Shown: positions 20,601 through 27,858 of the stretch, in pieces
Numbering within the stretch: the first letter of the stretch is position 1
Layout of the letters: each line of letters begins with the position of its first letter
Source: an uncultured Dysgonomonas sp.
GTDB lineage: Bacteria > Bacteroidota > Bacteroidia > Bacteroidales > Dysgonomonadaceae
DNA length: 52,844 bases
Direction of reading: 5' to 3'
NCBI GenBank assembly: GCA_937995835.1
Contig: CALKIV010000102.1
Location: 1-52,844, forward strand
Position numbers and translations under genes: made by a program
The notes under the pieces: generated by a model
What the model saw: only the letters and a program-made list of their open reading frames with translations
What the model was told of the DNA's origin: nothing
Database searches by the model: none

Positions 20601-21619
20601 ATCAAAACACATACTCCACAGGAACCGGAATAGGACTAGCCTTAACCAAGAATATATTAGATTTGCATACCGCTAGCATTGCAGTAGATAGTCAACTACA
20701 ATTTGGGACTCGCTTTACTATCACTCTACAAAAAGGACATGAACACTTCTCTAGCGAACAAATAGTAAAATCTGTAGATACAGATACGGTTCTAATTAAA
20801 GAACTTAGCAAGCTTGACGAAGAATTTATTGAAGAAATCATAACATCCGAATTTAAAGAAAATCAATATACAATGCTTATAGTAGAGGATAACCAGGAAT
20901 TGTGTATGATGCTTAGAACCATTTTTGAGCCAATATATCAAATTTATACAGCTTTCGATGGTGAAGAAGGCTTGGAATTAGCTCTTAAATATCAGCCTGA
21001 CATTGTATTAAGTGATTTAATGCTACCTAAAATGTCAGGAGCTGAAATGTGTTCTAAGATCAAAAATATCTTTACGACAAGTCATATTCCGATTGTCTTA
21101 TTAACAGCTCAAACAACGTTAGAGTCTAATATTGAGGGCTTGCTACTTGGAGCTGATGACTATATTACAAAACCTTTCGATGTGAAAGCATTGATCACTC
21201 GATGTAATAACTTAGTGAATAGTCGCAAAATATTAGAAGAAAAATTCAGCAGAGCAGATAAAAATGCATCTATACAGATAGCAACTAACGAGAATGACAA
21301 GTATTTTTTAGAAAAAGCTTATGAAACTGTAGAAAAGCACCTTGATAATAGTGATTTTAACATCCTCACATTTTCTCGTGAGATGAAATTAGGTAGGACT
21401 AAATTTTTTCATAAAATAAAAAGCATAACGGGACAAACTCCAAATGAATTTATCATATCTGTTCGATTAAAAAAGGCAACAGATTTACTCAACTCTAATC
21501 CAGAGTATAGCATCTCAGAGGTAAGTTATAAAGTAGGCTTTACCTCTCCCAAATATTTCAGTAAATGCTATAAAAAATATCATGGAGTTTCCCCCTCTGA
21601 TCTCAGATCGGAAGAATAG
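17606..21619 (+). CDS. Hybrid two-component system sensor/regulator (HTCS)
   Basis: A 1337-residue one-protein two-component system that controls PUL genes in Bacteroides relatives. In order: signal sequence; a periplasmic beta-propeller of Reg_prop repeats (many IWIGT and LWVAT units) to about residue 690; a Y_Y_Y domain; a membrane helix near 769-792; a HisKA domain with phospho-acceptor H829 in NISHEFRTPL; an HATPase with GTGIGLAL; a receiver domain with D1137 in DIVLSDLMLP; and a C-terminal AraC-type DNA-binding domain (ISEVSYKVGFTSPKYFSKCYKK). All parts look intact. It probably senses an oligosaccharide released by the lyases and activates the cluster transcribed leftward from the shared intergenic region. 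Confidence 0.95.
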   Translation: MNLKINTLVLLLCCYCFAFSNNDIYFHKISVEQGLSQFSVITIYQDEFGSLWFGTREGVNKYNGNSIEVILPTLTNSKIPENIILNICGDHQGHVYIQSQNGVNEYNLHTSTIRSIIQNSVNAIAYGSHNLWIAENNILFSYKDGTKKEYSRIESIGSPICSITETSDENIYLGTISSGVYIINKKKEVIQILPNASQVSSIFEDSKKNKWIATCEEGVYKIDTNQSITNYRANSAVPEQSISSNYVRAICEDNKETIWIGSDKGLDKLIPTSDSFTHYNAEKNTSLFLSNESVWALTKDSYGTIWIGTYFGGVNYFNPEANFYTYHDLQNGSFLNKPFPIISNIIRHDQQSIFLCTEGSGLVYYDLSTKRYNVFLSDKNKPNSLIANNIKAAYYDKPNNELWLGTHLGGVCMLNTKKWEFSKLPNIRAQWPKANNVHAILPYKEDLLIATQNGLFVLDKKLQNFTLFSEKLHKVAKFIHDIKIDKYQNLWVATIDGMYKYNLQTEEIESFHYKIDIPNSLSNNNVTKIYIDSKDRIWIATSGGGINLYNEDHKAFKRYNKENYNLFNNHVSNISESGSGKLLIATTQGLSILDTEADKIYNWGVNNKFPLNSLYNGGMYVDKDKQLFIAGMNGLVSFYEENLLMPDNPKLKLRLVKLEINNTPISVGDGSGILKESLAYTDAINLDDKHKTIMIEFASDNYTLSKSPIYRYRLNENTSWAELPSGVRSLNFTNLKSGDYNLVIEGIHPDNLSTIASASLDLFISPPLYKTWYAYLFYITLIIIIISSYIRFTHSKLILENTLEKERIEKDHIEKVNQSKLRFFTNISHEFRTPLTLISGQIDLLLQTQNIQPSIYNRILSIKRNTNNMQNLANELLEFRKIEQGYLRLKVSKFNFAKFINEVYLSFLEYAKFRSINFNFDCQDDNIDLWFDNTQMQKVFSNIFSNAFKYTSKGGFISTLVRQDEKTVTVQIIDSGIGISTKDIQKIFERFYQIDNGEYQNTYSTGTGIGLALTKNILDLHTASIAVDSQLQFGTRFTITLQKGHEHFSSEQIVKSVDTDTVLIKELSKLDEEFIEEIITSEFKENQYTMLIVEDNQELCMMLRTIFEPIYQIYTAFDGEEGLELALKYQPDIVLSDLMLPKMSGAEMCSKIKNIFTTSHIPIVLLTAQTTLESNIEGLLLGADDYITKPFDVKALITRCNNLVNSRKILEEKFSRADKNASIQIATNENDKYFLEKAYETVEKHLDNSDFNILTFSREMKLGRTKFFHKIKSITGQTPNEFIISVRLKKATDLLNSNPEYSISEVSYKVGFTSPKYFSKCYKKYHGVSPSDLRSEE

Positions 21620-21692
21620 CATAATACACTTATTTAATCAACAATGCTAGTTATAAGGTATAAATGCTCTTTTTATTGAGTATAAAAAACAA

Positions 21693-21724
21693 AGGCTCAT
21701 AATCATTCGATTATGAGCCTTTTT
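21693..21724. terminator. Terminator hairpin between the HTCS gene and attL
   Basis: A 12-bp perfect stem (AGGCTCATAATC and its complement) with an ATTC loop, A-rich on the left and TTTT on the right. It would end the HTCS transcript. Read leftward it would also have been the original terminator of the tRNA-Gly/tRNA-Leu transcript before the element integrated. Confidence 0.85.
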
Positions 21725-21725
21725 A

Positions 21726-21740
21726 GTACTCGGAGCGGGA
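21726..21740. repeat. attL core repeat (tRNA-Leu 3'-end copy)
   Basis: GTACTCGGAGCGGGA, identical to 31303-31317. On the minus strand it equals the last acceptor- and T-arm bases of tRNA-Leu(UAA). Right of it the match to the tRNA stops at once, so this is a remnant, not a tRNA gene. Confidence 0.85.
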
Positions 21741-21849
21741 GTGGCTAATTTTTAAAGCTAAATTTGATTCTTTTTAATATCCTTGCACTGGTTACTAGAT
21801 TCTTATAATAATTATTTTTCACTCCTTTTAATCAACTATAATCTAAAAT

Positions 21850-21889
21850 TTATCCCTATTTTTATCCCTGATTAAATTTTGAGGGATAA
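21850..21889. repeat. Left cluster of TTATCCCT repeats (integrase arm-type sites)
   Basis: TTATCCCT occurs at 21850-21857 and 21862-21869 in direct orientation with 12-bp spacing, and inverted at 21881-21889 (GAGGGATAA). The same word occurs twice at the right end, again 12 bp apart. This is the pattern of arm-type sites bound by the N-terminal domain of tyrosine integrases. The rest of 21741-21950 is AT-rich without a gene. Confidence 0.6.
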
Positions 21890-21950
21890 AAGATATAAAT
21901 CAGACTATTCTACATAAAAGAAATGCAATTATTAACTAGCTTATATTATT

Positions 21951-22277
21951 ATGAAAATTATTATTTCAGAGCAGCAATCTAGAATGATTCACTCATTAAT
22001 GAGAATATCCGTGATTTTAGTAGAAAATCCTAATAAATATTTTAAAATCGGTAAGACAGGAATATCGCTTGATAAACGATTTAATGCCAACTACAAGGAT
22101 AATTATGATAGAATAATTTCTGTGATTGAAGAAGAGGATTCTCTTTTTATATCACATTTAGAGACAATATTAATCAAATATTATAAACAATATTATCCGT
22201 CTCTGTGTGATAATGAAAATGAAGGTGAGGTAGAAGCAACTGACGAAAAATTTAATTGCGTATATATGGTTATATAG
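21951..22277 (+). CDS. Small GIY-YIG-like (T5orf172-type) protein beside the integrase
   Basis: A 108-residue protein. The middle reads NKYFKIGKTGISLDKRF, followed by HLETILIKYYKQYYP. This resembles the second half of the GIY-YIG/T5orf172 core: YKIGKT-like strand, Arg helix, then a late Glu. A clear first GIY half is missing, so it may be a degenerate or binding-only version. It ends 4 bp before the integrase start, so the two are almost surely cotranscribed and translationally coupled. A role in integration or excision is suggested only by position. No convincing Shine-Dalgarno sequence is visible, as is common in Bacteroidetes. Confidence 0.6.
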   Translation: MKIIISEQQSRMIHSLMRISVILVENPNKYFKIGKTGISLDKRFNANYKDNYDRIISVIEEEDSLFISHLETILIKYYKQYYPSLCDNENEGEVEATDEKFNCVYMVI

Positions 22278-22281
22278 AAAC

Positions 22282-23517
22282 ATGGAGGTCTCATTTTACT
22301 TACGCAAAGAGCTACTAAATAAGAATGGTCTTGCTCCAATACGGATGCATATTACGTTCAATGGGCAACTGATAAAGAAATCTATTAAAGGGGTAAATAC
22401 AAAACCAGACCAATGGAAGGATAAGCGGATGCGTATTCGTGCTAACTATAAGACCGAAGATTATAATTTTCATGTAGAGTATAATCAAATTTTAGACGAC
22501 CTTGAAGAACGTATTCGAGATATAGAGCGTTATGCTTTGCTCAATAAGATAGAATTGACGAAAGAATTTATTCTTGATAAATTGGAGCAAAAGCAGAAGA
22601 TCAATGTCGAACATGACTTTTTCGACACTTTTAATGAGTTTATAGAGACTAATCGCCCTGTATCTTCTCCCAACACGACGAAAGGGCGTATAACAATTCT
22701 GAACTTCTTAAAAGACTTTGCAGAGCATAGAGGTACACAAGTTATATTGGATAATATCAATAATCAGTTTTATGAAGAGCTAAGAGAATTTGCTTTTGAA
22801 GTAAAAGGAGTTCGGAATAATTATTTTTCAAAGATAGTTTCTATCATAAAGCGTTTTATGTCTTGGTCAGAAGAACGAAACTATCATGCCAATACTCAAT
22901 ATTCTAAATTTAAAGCTCCCGAAGAAGAAATAGAAGTAATCTTTCTAAATACAGAGGAATTGATGACTCTATATAATTTTGAGTTTAAGTCGGAAAGACT
23001 ATCTAAAGTTCGTGATTTTTATTGCTTTGGTTGTTTTACAGGATTACGATTTTCGGATATTCAGAATTTGAAACCATCGAATATCTATGAGGATTATATC
23101 AAGCTGAACATCAAAAAGACGAAACAAACCGACCACGTAATTCCTTTGAATAAATTCAGTCAAGGCATACTGGATAAATATAAAGATACTCCATTCGAGC
23201 CTGTACCCTCTATTTCTTCTCAAAAACTGAATAAGTACATCAAAGAGTGTTGCAAAGAAATAGGACTTGATACACCTGTTACAATTACAAGATATGTTGG
23301 CAGTAGGAGAGAGGATGTTACACTACCTAAATATGAACTAATCACAAGCCATACAGCACGAAAAACGTTTGCTACTGTTTCTCTTATTTTGGGAATGACA
23401 GAACGATTTGTTAAAAGTGTAACAGGGCATAAGCGTGATGCTTCTTTCAATCGCTATGTAAAGATTGCAGAGCAAGAGATTAAGAAACAAATGGAAAACA
23501 CTTGGGATAAGCTATGA
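22282..23517 (+). CDS. Tyrosine site-specific recombinase (integrase)
   Basis: A 411-residue integrase of the Bacteroidetes type. The N-terminal arm-binding domain is residues about 1-95 (VSFYLRKELLNKNGLAPIRM), then a SAM-like core-binding domain (about 105-205) and the catalytic domain. The catalytic set is complete: R256 in TGLRFSD, H357 and R360 in SHTARKT, H383 in TGHKR, and nucleophile Y392 in NRYVKI. It should insert and excise the element at the tRNA-Leu 3' end with the core and arm repeats. It overlaps the next gene by 4 bp (ATGA). Confidence 0.95.
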   Translation: MEVSFYLRKELLNKNGLAPIRMHITFNGQLIKKSIKGVNTKPDQWKDKRMRIRANYKTEDYNFHVEYNQILDDLEERIRDIERYALLNKIELTKEFILDKLEQKQKINVEHDFFDTFNEFIETNRPVSSPNTTKGRITILNFLKDFAEHRGTQVILDNINNQFYEELREFAFEVKGVRNNYFSKIVSIIKRFMSWSEERNYHANTQYSKFKAPEEEIEVIFLNTEELMTLYNFEFKSERLSKVRDFYCFGCFTGLRFSDIQNLKPSNIYEDYIKLNIKKTKQTDHVIPLNKFSQGILDKYKDTPFEPVPSISSQKLNKYIKECCKEIGLDTPVTITRYVGSRREDVTLPKYELITSHTARKTFATVSLILGMTERFVKSVTGHKRDASFNRYVKIAEQEIKKQMENTWDKL

Positions 23518-24659
23518 GTCAATATATATCATTTGAAGAGAATATAGAAAAGAGTCTTTTGCTATTTGCGAATGGTGAACTAGAGAACGAAGAAGATTTT
23601 CTGTATGATCTATTTGAATTAAGTTCTATCGAGCAAATGTCATCATTATTCTTTACATCTGAAAATGAATATAGGGTGGAATTACTTAAGATATTAAATT
23701 CTTTTCTCGAAAAACATTATCCTATATTAGATGGTAGAAGATTACAATATTTGAGAAGTGTCAAGAATAATATTGAAGGCTCCCATTTGGCTGTTTCAAT
23801 AAGTTATCTAGTCAAACAAAGAATAGGGTTTCAGGAAGCTTTAGTTAATCAAAGCTCAATAAAGCAGATAGAATTATACTATAAAAGTTTGATTAACTCT
23901 CTAACTTTGTTATTATCAGATTATAGAGGGTATCTGCAATTTGACATAACTCACAAAAAAGAACTTAATTTATATGATAAATTTGGAGCTTTCCTTATTA
24001 GTCAGCGACATGATCTTTCATTTCTAAAGCAATGCGATGAACTAGAAACTCAAGCAATGGAGATATTTTTGGATAGGTGTACCATGATTAAAGATGGAGT
24101 TTCTTATATCGCTAGAGTGCCTTTTGAATTGACGAGGGATCATAATATTGATATAGAATTAGTTCCCAGAAAAGATATAAGTAAGAAACTTTGTTATTAT
24201 CAGTTGAATTTTTTTGAAGATATAAAACTTCCTACTTTAAAGAAAAATACAATCCTGAATGAAAATGAGTTTAAAAGTATTATGCACAAGTTCTTCAAAT
24301 ATATAAATAGTAATATTACAGAAGAAGATATTATAATATTTATTCAAACTATTAAAAATCAAATGCATGAAAGATATTCATGTTATGATAGAAATAGAGT
24401 ACGCTATTTGCTAAATAAATCAATATCAGAATATTCAGAGGCAAATATGCTATTTTGTGCTATCGTTTATAACTCGCTCATTAATCAAATCGGTAACAAA
24501 GACAATCTTTACACAGTTTTATCTGCATATTTTTCGTACGAAGTGTCAAATGTAAATTTATCAAAATCGACCCTAGAAAGATACATTGGTATAAAGGAAC
24601 ATGGAGAAAAATTATTAAGGAACTTTGAGGGAGTAGTTAAATCTATAGCTGACAGTTGA
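23514..24659 (+). CDS. Unknown protein translationally coupled to the integrase
   Basis: A 381-residue soluble, mostly helical, acidic protein. I do not recognise a family. It has no signal peptide, membrane helix or nucleotide-binding motif. Notable are an acidic N-terminus (FANGELENEEDFLYDLFEL), a central RVPFELTRDHNIDIELVPR strand-rich part and a helical C-terminus. Its start overlaps the integrase stop by 4 bp, so it is made together with the integrase and may be an accessory or regulator of excision. Such integrase-coupled unknowns are common in Bacteroidetes elements. Confidence 0.75.
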   Translation: MSQYISFEENIEKSLLLFANGELENEEDFLYDLFELSSIEQMSSLFFTSENEYRVELLKILNSFLEKHYPILDGRRLQYLRSVKNNIEGSHLAVSISYLVKQRIGFQEALVNQSSIKQIELYYKSLINSLTLLLSDYRGYLQFDITHKKELNLYDKFGAFLISQRHDLSFLKQCDELETQAMEIFLDRCTMIKDGVSYIARVPFELTRDHNIDIELVPRKDISKKLCYYQLNFFEDIKLPTLKKNTILNENEFKSIMHKFFKYINSNITEEDIIIFIQTIKNQMHERYSCYDRNRVRYLLNKSISEYSEANMLFCAIVYNSLINQIGNKDNLYTVLSAYFSYEVSNVNLSKSTLERYIGIKEHGEKLLRNFEGVVKSIADS

Positions 24660-24750
24660 TTGATTTCTGTTTTACCATAAACTTCCTTAATTCGACTATT
24701 TACAGAATATCATACGTTTGAGCCATCAAAACATTTAAAAATGAATCAAG

Positions 24751-25062
24751 ATGGCAAAAACAAATTTTAAACAACTTAAGTCTGTTGAAAATATTCAGCT
24801 TAACACAGATGGTTCAATTGTAATTAAATTGAATCAAGAAGAATCTCCCCAAACGTTACCTCTTAAAAAAGAAGTCCAATTCGAACAAGATCGAATTTCC
24901 CAAACGGAAGCAGCAAATTTATTTCAAGTTACTGTTCAGACTATTATTAATTGGTCTAATAGGGGAATTATAACTAAATACAAACTTGGCAATAGGGTAT
25001 TTTACCTGAAATCGGAATTGTTAGAAGCTGCAAGATCTAATAAAACTCTATTGAAGATATGA
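24751..25062 (+). CDS. Excisionase-like helix-turn-helix protein (HTH_17)
   Basis: A 103-residue protein with a MerR/Xis-like winged helix-turn-helix in the C-terminal half: ISQTEAANLFQVTVQTIINW, then a wing (GNRVFYLKSELLEAA). This is the typical DNA-binding domain of excisionases and of small Bacteroidetes element regulators. The N-terminal about 45 residues are not recognisable. It overlaps the DUF4373 gene by 4 bp. It may bend DNA at the att region or regulate the downstream replication/mobilization genes. Confidence 0.85.
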   Translation: MAKTNFKQLKSVENIQLNTDGSIVIKLNQEESPQTLPLKKEVQFEQDRISQTEAANLFQVTVQTIINWSNRGIITKYKLGNRVFYLKSELLEAARSNKTLLKI

Positions 25063-25769
25063 AGCATATAAAAGATGCTTACTATTTTCCTCATGATAGT
25101 AATGCAAAAGATGACCCTAAATGTGTATTATTGATAGAGCAGCTGGGGCTAGAAGGGTATGGTACATTTTGGGTACTTGTTGAAACTCTAAGAGAACAGC
25201 CAGATTTCAGATACCCTTTAAAACTAATTCCTGCTTTAGCAAGACGATACAATACTACTGCTGAAAAGATGAAAGCGGTTGTTCTTTCTTTTGGTTTGTT
25301 TACTATTGAAAATGATTCCTTCTTTTTCTCTGAAAGTTTAGATAAAAGAATGAAAATTTACTTAGACAGAAAACAGCTTCTTTCAGAAGCAGGGAAAAAA
25401 GGAAATAGTATTCGGTGGGGTAGAAGTGAAAATATCGCAACGCGATCGGGTAGCGATCAGGTAGCGATCGCAAACAAAACAAAAGAAAACAAAACAAATA
25501 AAAGTCTCTTCTCCGAAGAGACAGATTTTCAAGATTTGAAAATTCCTGATGATGGAGTTAATAGAAATTATGAGGGATTTGTTAACAGACTAAAAGAATA
25601 TAATATATCGCCAGATATTGCATTAAAAGCTGTTATTGCCTCTAATTATGGAGCGATTGGTTCTTCTGTATGGAAAATATTAAATGATATTCGTGATAGG
25701 AAGAATTCAAAAAACAAGATAAATGACCCTTCTGCTTACTTGGCGGTTTGTCTTAGTTCGATTTCATAA
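25059..25769 (+). CDS. DUF4373 / Lin1244-like replication-type protein
   Basis: A 236-residue protein. The N-terminal about 95 residues (YYFPHDSNAKDDPKCVLLIE, then GLEGYGTFWVLVETLRE) match the Lin1244/Lin1753-like domain found in phage and element replication initiators and DnaD-like proteins. A low-complexity linker follows (residues about 125-148, Lys/Asn/Thr-rich). The C-terminal part (about 165-235) resembles the small helical C-domain of these proteins. It is likely involved in replication of the excised circle. The linker DNA contains iteron-like repeats. Confidence 0.8.
   Translation: MKHIKDAYYFPHDSNAKDDPKCVLLIEQLGLEGYGTFWVLVETLREQPDFRYPLKLIPALARRYNTTAEKMKAVVLSFGLFTIENDSFFFSESLDKRMKIYLDRKQLLSEAGKKGNSIRWGRSENIATRSGSDQVAIANKTKENKTNKSLFSEETDFQDLKIPDDGVNRNYEGFVNRLKEYNISPDIALKAVIASNYGAIGSSVWKILNDIRDRKNSKNKINDPSAYLAVCLSSIS
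25442..25504. repeat. Iteron-like GCGATC repeats plus A-rich tract inside the DUF4373 gene
   Basis: GCGATC occurs at 25442, 25453 and 25464, exactly 11 bp apart, within GTAGCGATC units. About 35 bp of AAAC-rich strand follows directly. Evenly phased repeats beside an easily melted tract resemble a small replication origin, and origins inside the initiator gene are known for phages. The DNA also encodes the protein linker, so it may instead be only linker-repeat expansion. Confidence 0.4.
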
Positions 25770-25777
25770 TTAATCTT

Positions 25778-25820
25778 GGCAAGGTTATGTTTTGGGATTC
25801 CCAAAACCCTCTTACTTGCC
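25778..25820. other. Nested inverted repeats upstream of mobC (candidate oriT)
   Basis: Inner arms GTTTTGGGA and TCCCAAAAC (25789-25807) surround one base. Outer arms GGCAAG (25778-25783) and CTTGCC (25815-25820) enclose them. The structure begins 9 bp after the DUF4373 stop and ends 31 bp before the mobC start. Relaxases of this class nick next to such repeats, normally just upstream of their mob genes. The nick site was not identified. Confidence 0.55.
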
Positions 25821-25851
25821 CGTTGGTTGCATTCCCTTAAAGATAATTACC

Positions 25852-26214
25852 ATGTCAGATAAAATAGAAAAAGATAAAAAAAGAAATGGCAGACCTCGTA
25901 AAAATGCTGGTGAGAAACGCTCAAAAAATATAACGGTAAAATATCAGAATTTGGAATACAGAGGTCTTAAAAGGAGGGCGAACAATGCCAATATACCATT
26001 GGCAGAATATATACGTCAGGCTTCCATTCATGCTAAAATAACACCGAGATTGAGCGAAGAAGAAAATAATATGGTAAGATCATTAATAGGAATTTCAGTC
26101 AATTTGAATCAGCTAACGAAGTTTATTAATTCCAGAGGAACAGAAATGTATCAATCTGAAATTGATACTATCATTACTACCATCAACGGAATCATTAAGA
26201 CATTTAAGAAATGA
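25852..26214 (+). CDS. mobC: MobC-like relaxosome accessory protein
   Basis: A 120-residue basic protein when started at the ATG at 25852 (MSDKIEKDKKRNGRPRKNAG). An upstream ATG at 25792 falls inside the inverted repeats and is unlikely. A lysine/arginine-rich tail is followed by a ribbon-helix-helix-like part (NITVKYQNLEYRGLKRRANN, then IPLAEYIRQASI) and the MobC pattern IGISVNLNQLTKFINS. These proteins bind oriT and help the relaxase open it. It overlaps the relaxase start by 4 bp. Confidence 0.85.
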   Translation: MSDKIEKDKKRNGRPRKNAGEKRSKNITVKYQNLEYRGLKRRANNANIPLAEYIRQASIHAKITPRLSEEENNMVRSLIGISVNLNQLTKFINSRGTEMYQSEIDTIITTINGIIKTFKK

Positions 26215-27110
26215 TAGGTAAGATAATAAAGGCAGAGAGCTTCAGTAAATCAGTCAGCTATGCTATGGAAAAAGAAAAAGGACAGCTTCTTGAGACTAAA
26301 GGAGTGATGAATGATTCTGTAAGAAATACTATAGATAGCTTTGAAATACAAGCACAGCTACGACCGACAATATCAAAGCCTGTAGGTCATATTTCACTCT
26401 CGTTTTCGGCTGAAGATGCAGACCGCCTTACAGATCAGTTTATGCTTCAGTTAGCCAAAGAGTATATGCAAGCCATGAAGATAAAGAATACCCAATACAT
26501 TATTGTCAGACACCATGATGCAGAACACCCCCATTGCCATATTGTATATAATCGTATAAACAATCAGGGAGAAGTAATACCCTCAAAGCATAACTACCGA
26601 GCTAATACCCGTATCTGTAAAGAGATGAAAGATAAATACGGCCTGACTTATGGAGAAGGCAAAGACAAGGTAAACGTACATCGATTGAGAGAACCAACAA
26701 GGACAAAGTATGAAATCTATCATGCTGTCAAAGATTCTCTACAAACAGCCAATGACTGGAAAAGCTTACAGCGAGAATTACAAAAGCACCAGATTGAGCT
26801 TATTCCAAAATATAAAGGTAAAACAGGTGAAGTTCAAGGCATCTCTTTCTCCAAGAATAATTACTCGTTCAAAGGCTCACAGGTTGATAAGTCATGCAGC
26901 TACTCGAAGCTTAGTCAGCGATTGGGAGATTGTGACAATGACTTGGATTTAGACAAAGACCACGAGGAAGACTTCAGCAACGAGAAAACAAAAAAATATT
27001 CTACAAGTTCACAGATGAAAGGCTTAGGCTTAGGCATTTTTGGAATGTTGGCAGCCAACGATACAAGTAATGAACAAGAATCGTCTAAAAAAAATAGAAG
27101 AAAAAGATAA
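26211..27110 (+). CDS. mobA: MobP-type relaxase / mobilization nuclease
   Basis: A 299-residue relaxase (PF03432-like). Motif III, the histidine cluster HHDAEHPHCH, is at residues 101-110. The candidate nicking tyrosine is Y17 in SKSVSYAME. The GHISLSFSAED segment (59-69) is the usual strand before it. After about residue 215 it becomes basic and low-complexity; there is no primase or helicase extension, so it is a minimal relaxase. It would nick oriT and lead the strand into a recipient by way of a helper element's transfer machinery. Confidence 0.92.
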   Translation: MIGKIIKAESFSKSVSYAMEKEKGQLLETKGVMNDSVRNTIDSFEIQAQLRPTISKPVGHISLSFSAEDADRLTDQFMLQLAKEYMQAMKIKNTQYIIVRHHDAEHPHCHIVYNRINNQGEVIPSKHNYRANTRICKEMKDKYGLTYGEGKDKVNVHRLREPTRTKYEIYHAVKDSLQTANDWKSLQRELQKHQIELIPKYKGKTGEVQGISFSKNNYSFKGSQVDKSCSYSKLSQRLGDCDNDLDLDKDHEEDFSNEKTKKYSTSSQMKGLGLGIFGMLAANDTSNEQESSKKNRRKR

Positions 27111-27124
27111 TCAGACCAAAAAGC

Positions 27125-27766
27125 ATGAGTGATATATATAAGGAAGGCATCATTGCCTTATTTGAGGAAATTCAGGAAGGACAAAATGAGCTAAAAAAGC
27201 TGATTCAGGAACGTTCTGTATCGGCTGAAGGTGATAATCCCGTTTCTAGTACAAGTGAGGCTGATAATAGTAAGCATTTCGAACAGAAGCTAAACATATT
27301 GCTAAACTATCTATCAGAAAGTGAGATTAATATCGTTAACGGTTTAAACTCCATTCTCCGTAAAATTGATAAAATACCCAATCATACTGGAATCTTGGAG
27401 GAATTGAAGATTAACAGAAATACACAACAGTTCATTCAAGATAGTATTGCTAGAATAGAGCAAGATAAAGAACCAAAGAAAGTTACTTACAGCTTCGATA
27501 TCAGGCACTCTAAACTTTTTCTTTTCGTAGGAGCTTTATTGAGTATAGTGATAATCTGTATTGTAATTTCTTCTCATTTCGTTTTTCAAAACAACAAGCT
27601 GAAAGATAATGATTTGAAATATAGATACGTCAAAGCTCTACATCTGAATAATAATGACAATCCTGAATTGATTTTTGATTTGGAAAATACGTTCAGGCAT
27701 CCCAAAAGCAAGAAGGAAGTAGATTATATCAAGGAATATGTCAGCGATTTTGAGAGGAAAAAATAA
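27125..27766 (+). CDS. Mobilization-associated single-pass membrane protein
   Basis: A 213-residue protein starting 14 bp after the relaxase stop, so part of the mob operon. The N-terminal about 130 residues are charged and helical (likely coiled coil). One membrane helix follows at about residues 135-158 (LFLFVGALLSIVIICIVISS), then a short hydrophilic tail. Proteins of this shape are regularly encoded after relaxases in Bacteroidetes elements; a role in linking the relaxosome to the membrane is plausible but inferred. Confidence 0.7.
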   Translation: MSDIYKEGIIALFEEIQEGQNELKKLIQERSVSAEGDNPVSSTSEADNSKHFEQKLNILLNYLSESEINIVNGLNSILRKIDKIPNHTGILEELKINRNTQQFIQDSIARIEQDKEPKKVTYSFDIRHSKLFLFVGALLSIVIICIVISSHFVFQNNKLKDNDLKYRYVKALHLNNNDNPELIFDLENTFRHPKSKKEVDYIKEYVSDFERKK

Positions 27767-27785
27767 CTGAAGATTTATAGTTCAT

Positions 27786-27841
27786 ATTTTTCTGTTCAAA
27801 CAACCTCTTGTTTTTTGGGGAGGCGATTTGAACAGAAAAAT
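27786..27841. terminator. Strong inverted repeat between convergent genes
   Basis: A perfect 15-bp stem (ATTTTTCTGTTCAAA and its complement) around a 26-nt loop that holds a further CCTC/GAGG pairing. It lies between the mob operon end (27766) and the convergent lipoprotein gene end (27859). Most simply a bidirectional terminator; it also marks the mob/cargo boundary. Confidence 0.6.
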
Positions 27842-27858
27842 TATGATTGGAGAAGTGC

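Noticed and set aside
21726..21760. A tRNA gene at the left end of the element
   Set aside because: Only the 15-bp core matches tRNA-Leu; no D-arm or anticodon arm follows, so it is an att remnant.
25792..25851. The longer mobC start at 25792
   Set aside because: The extra 20 codons lie within the nested inverted repeats, and the sequence from 25852 already starts like other MobC proteins.
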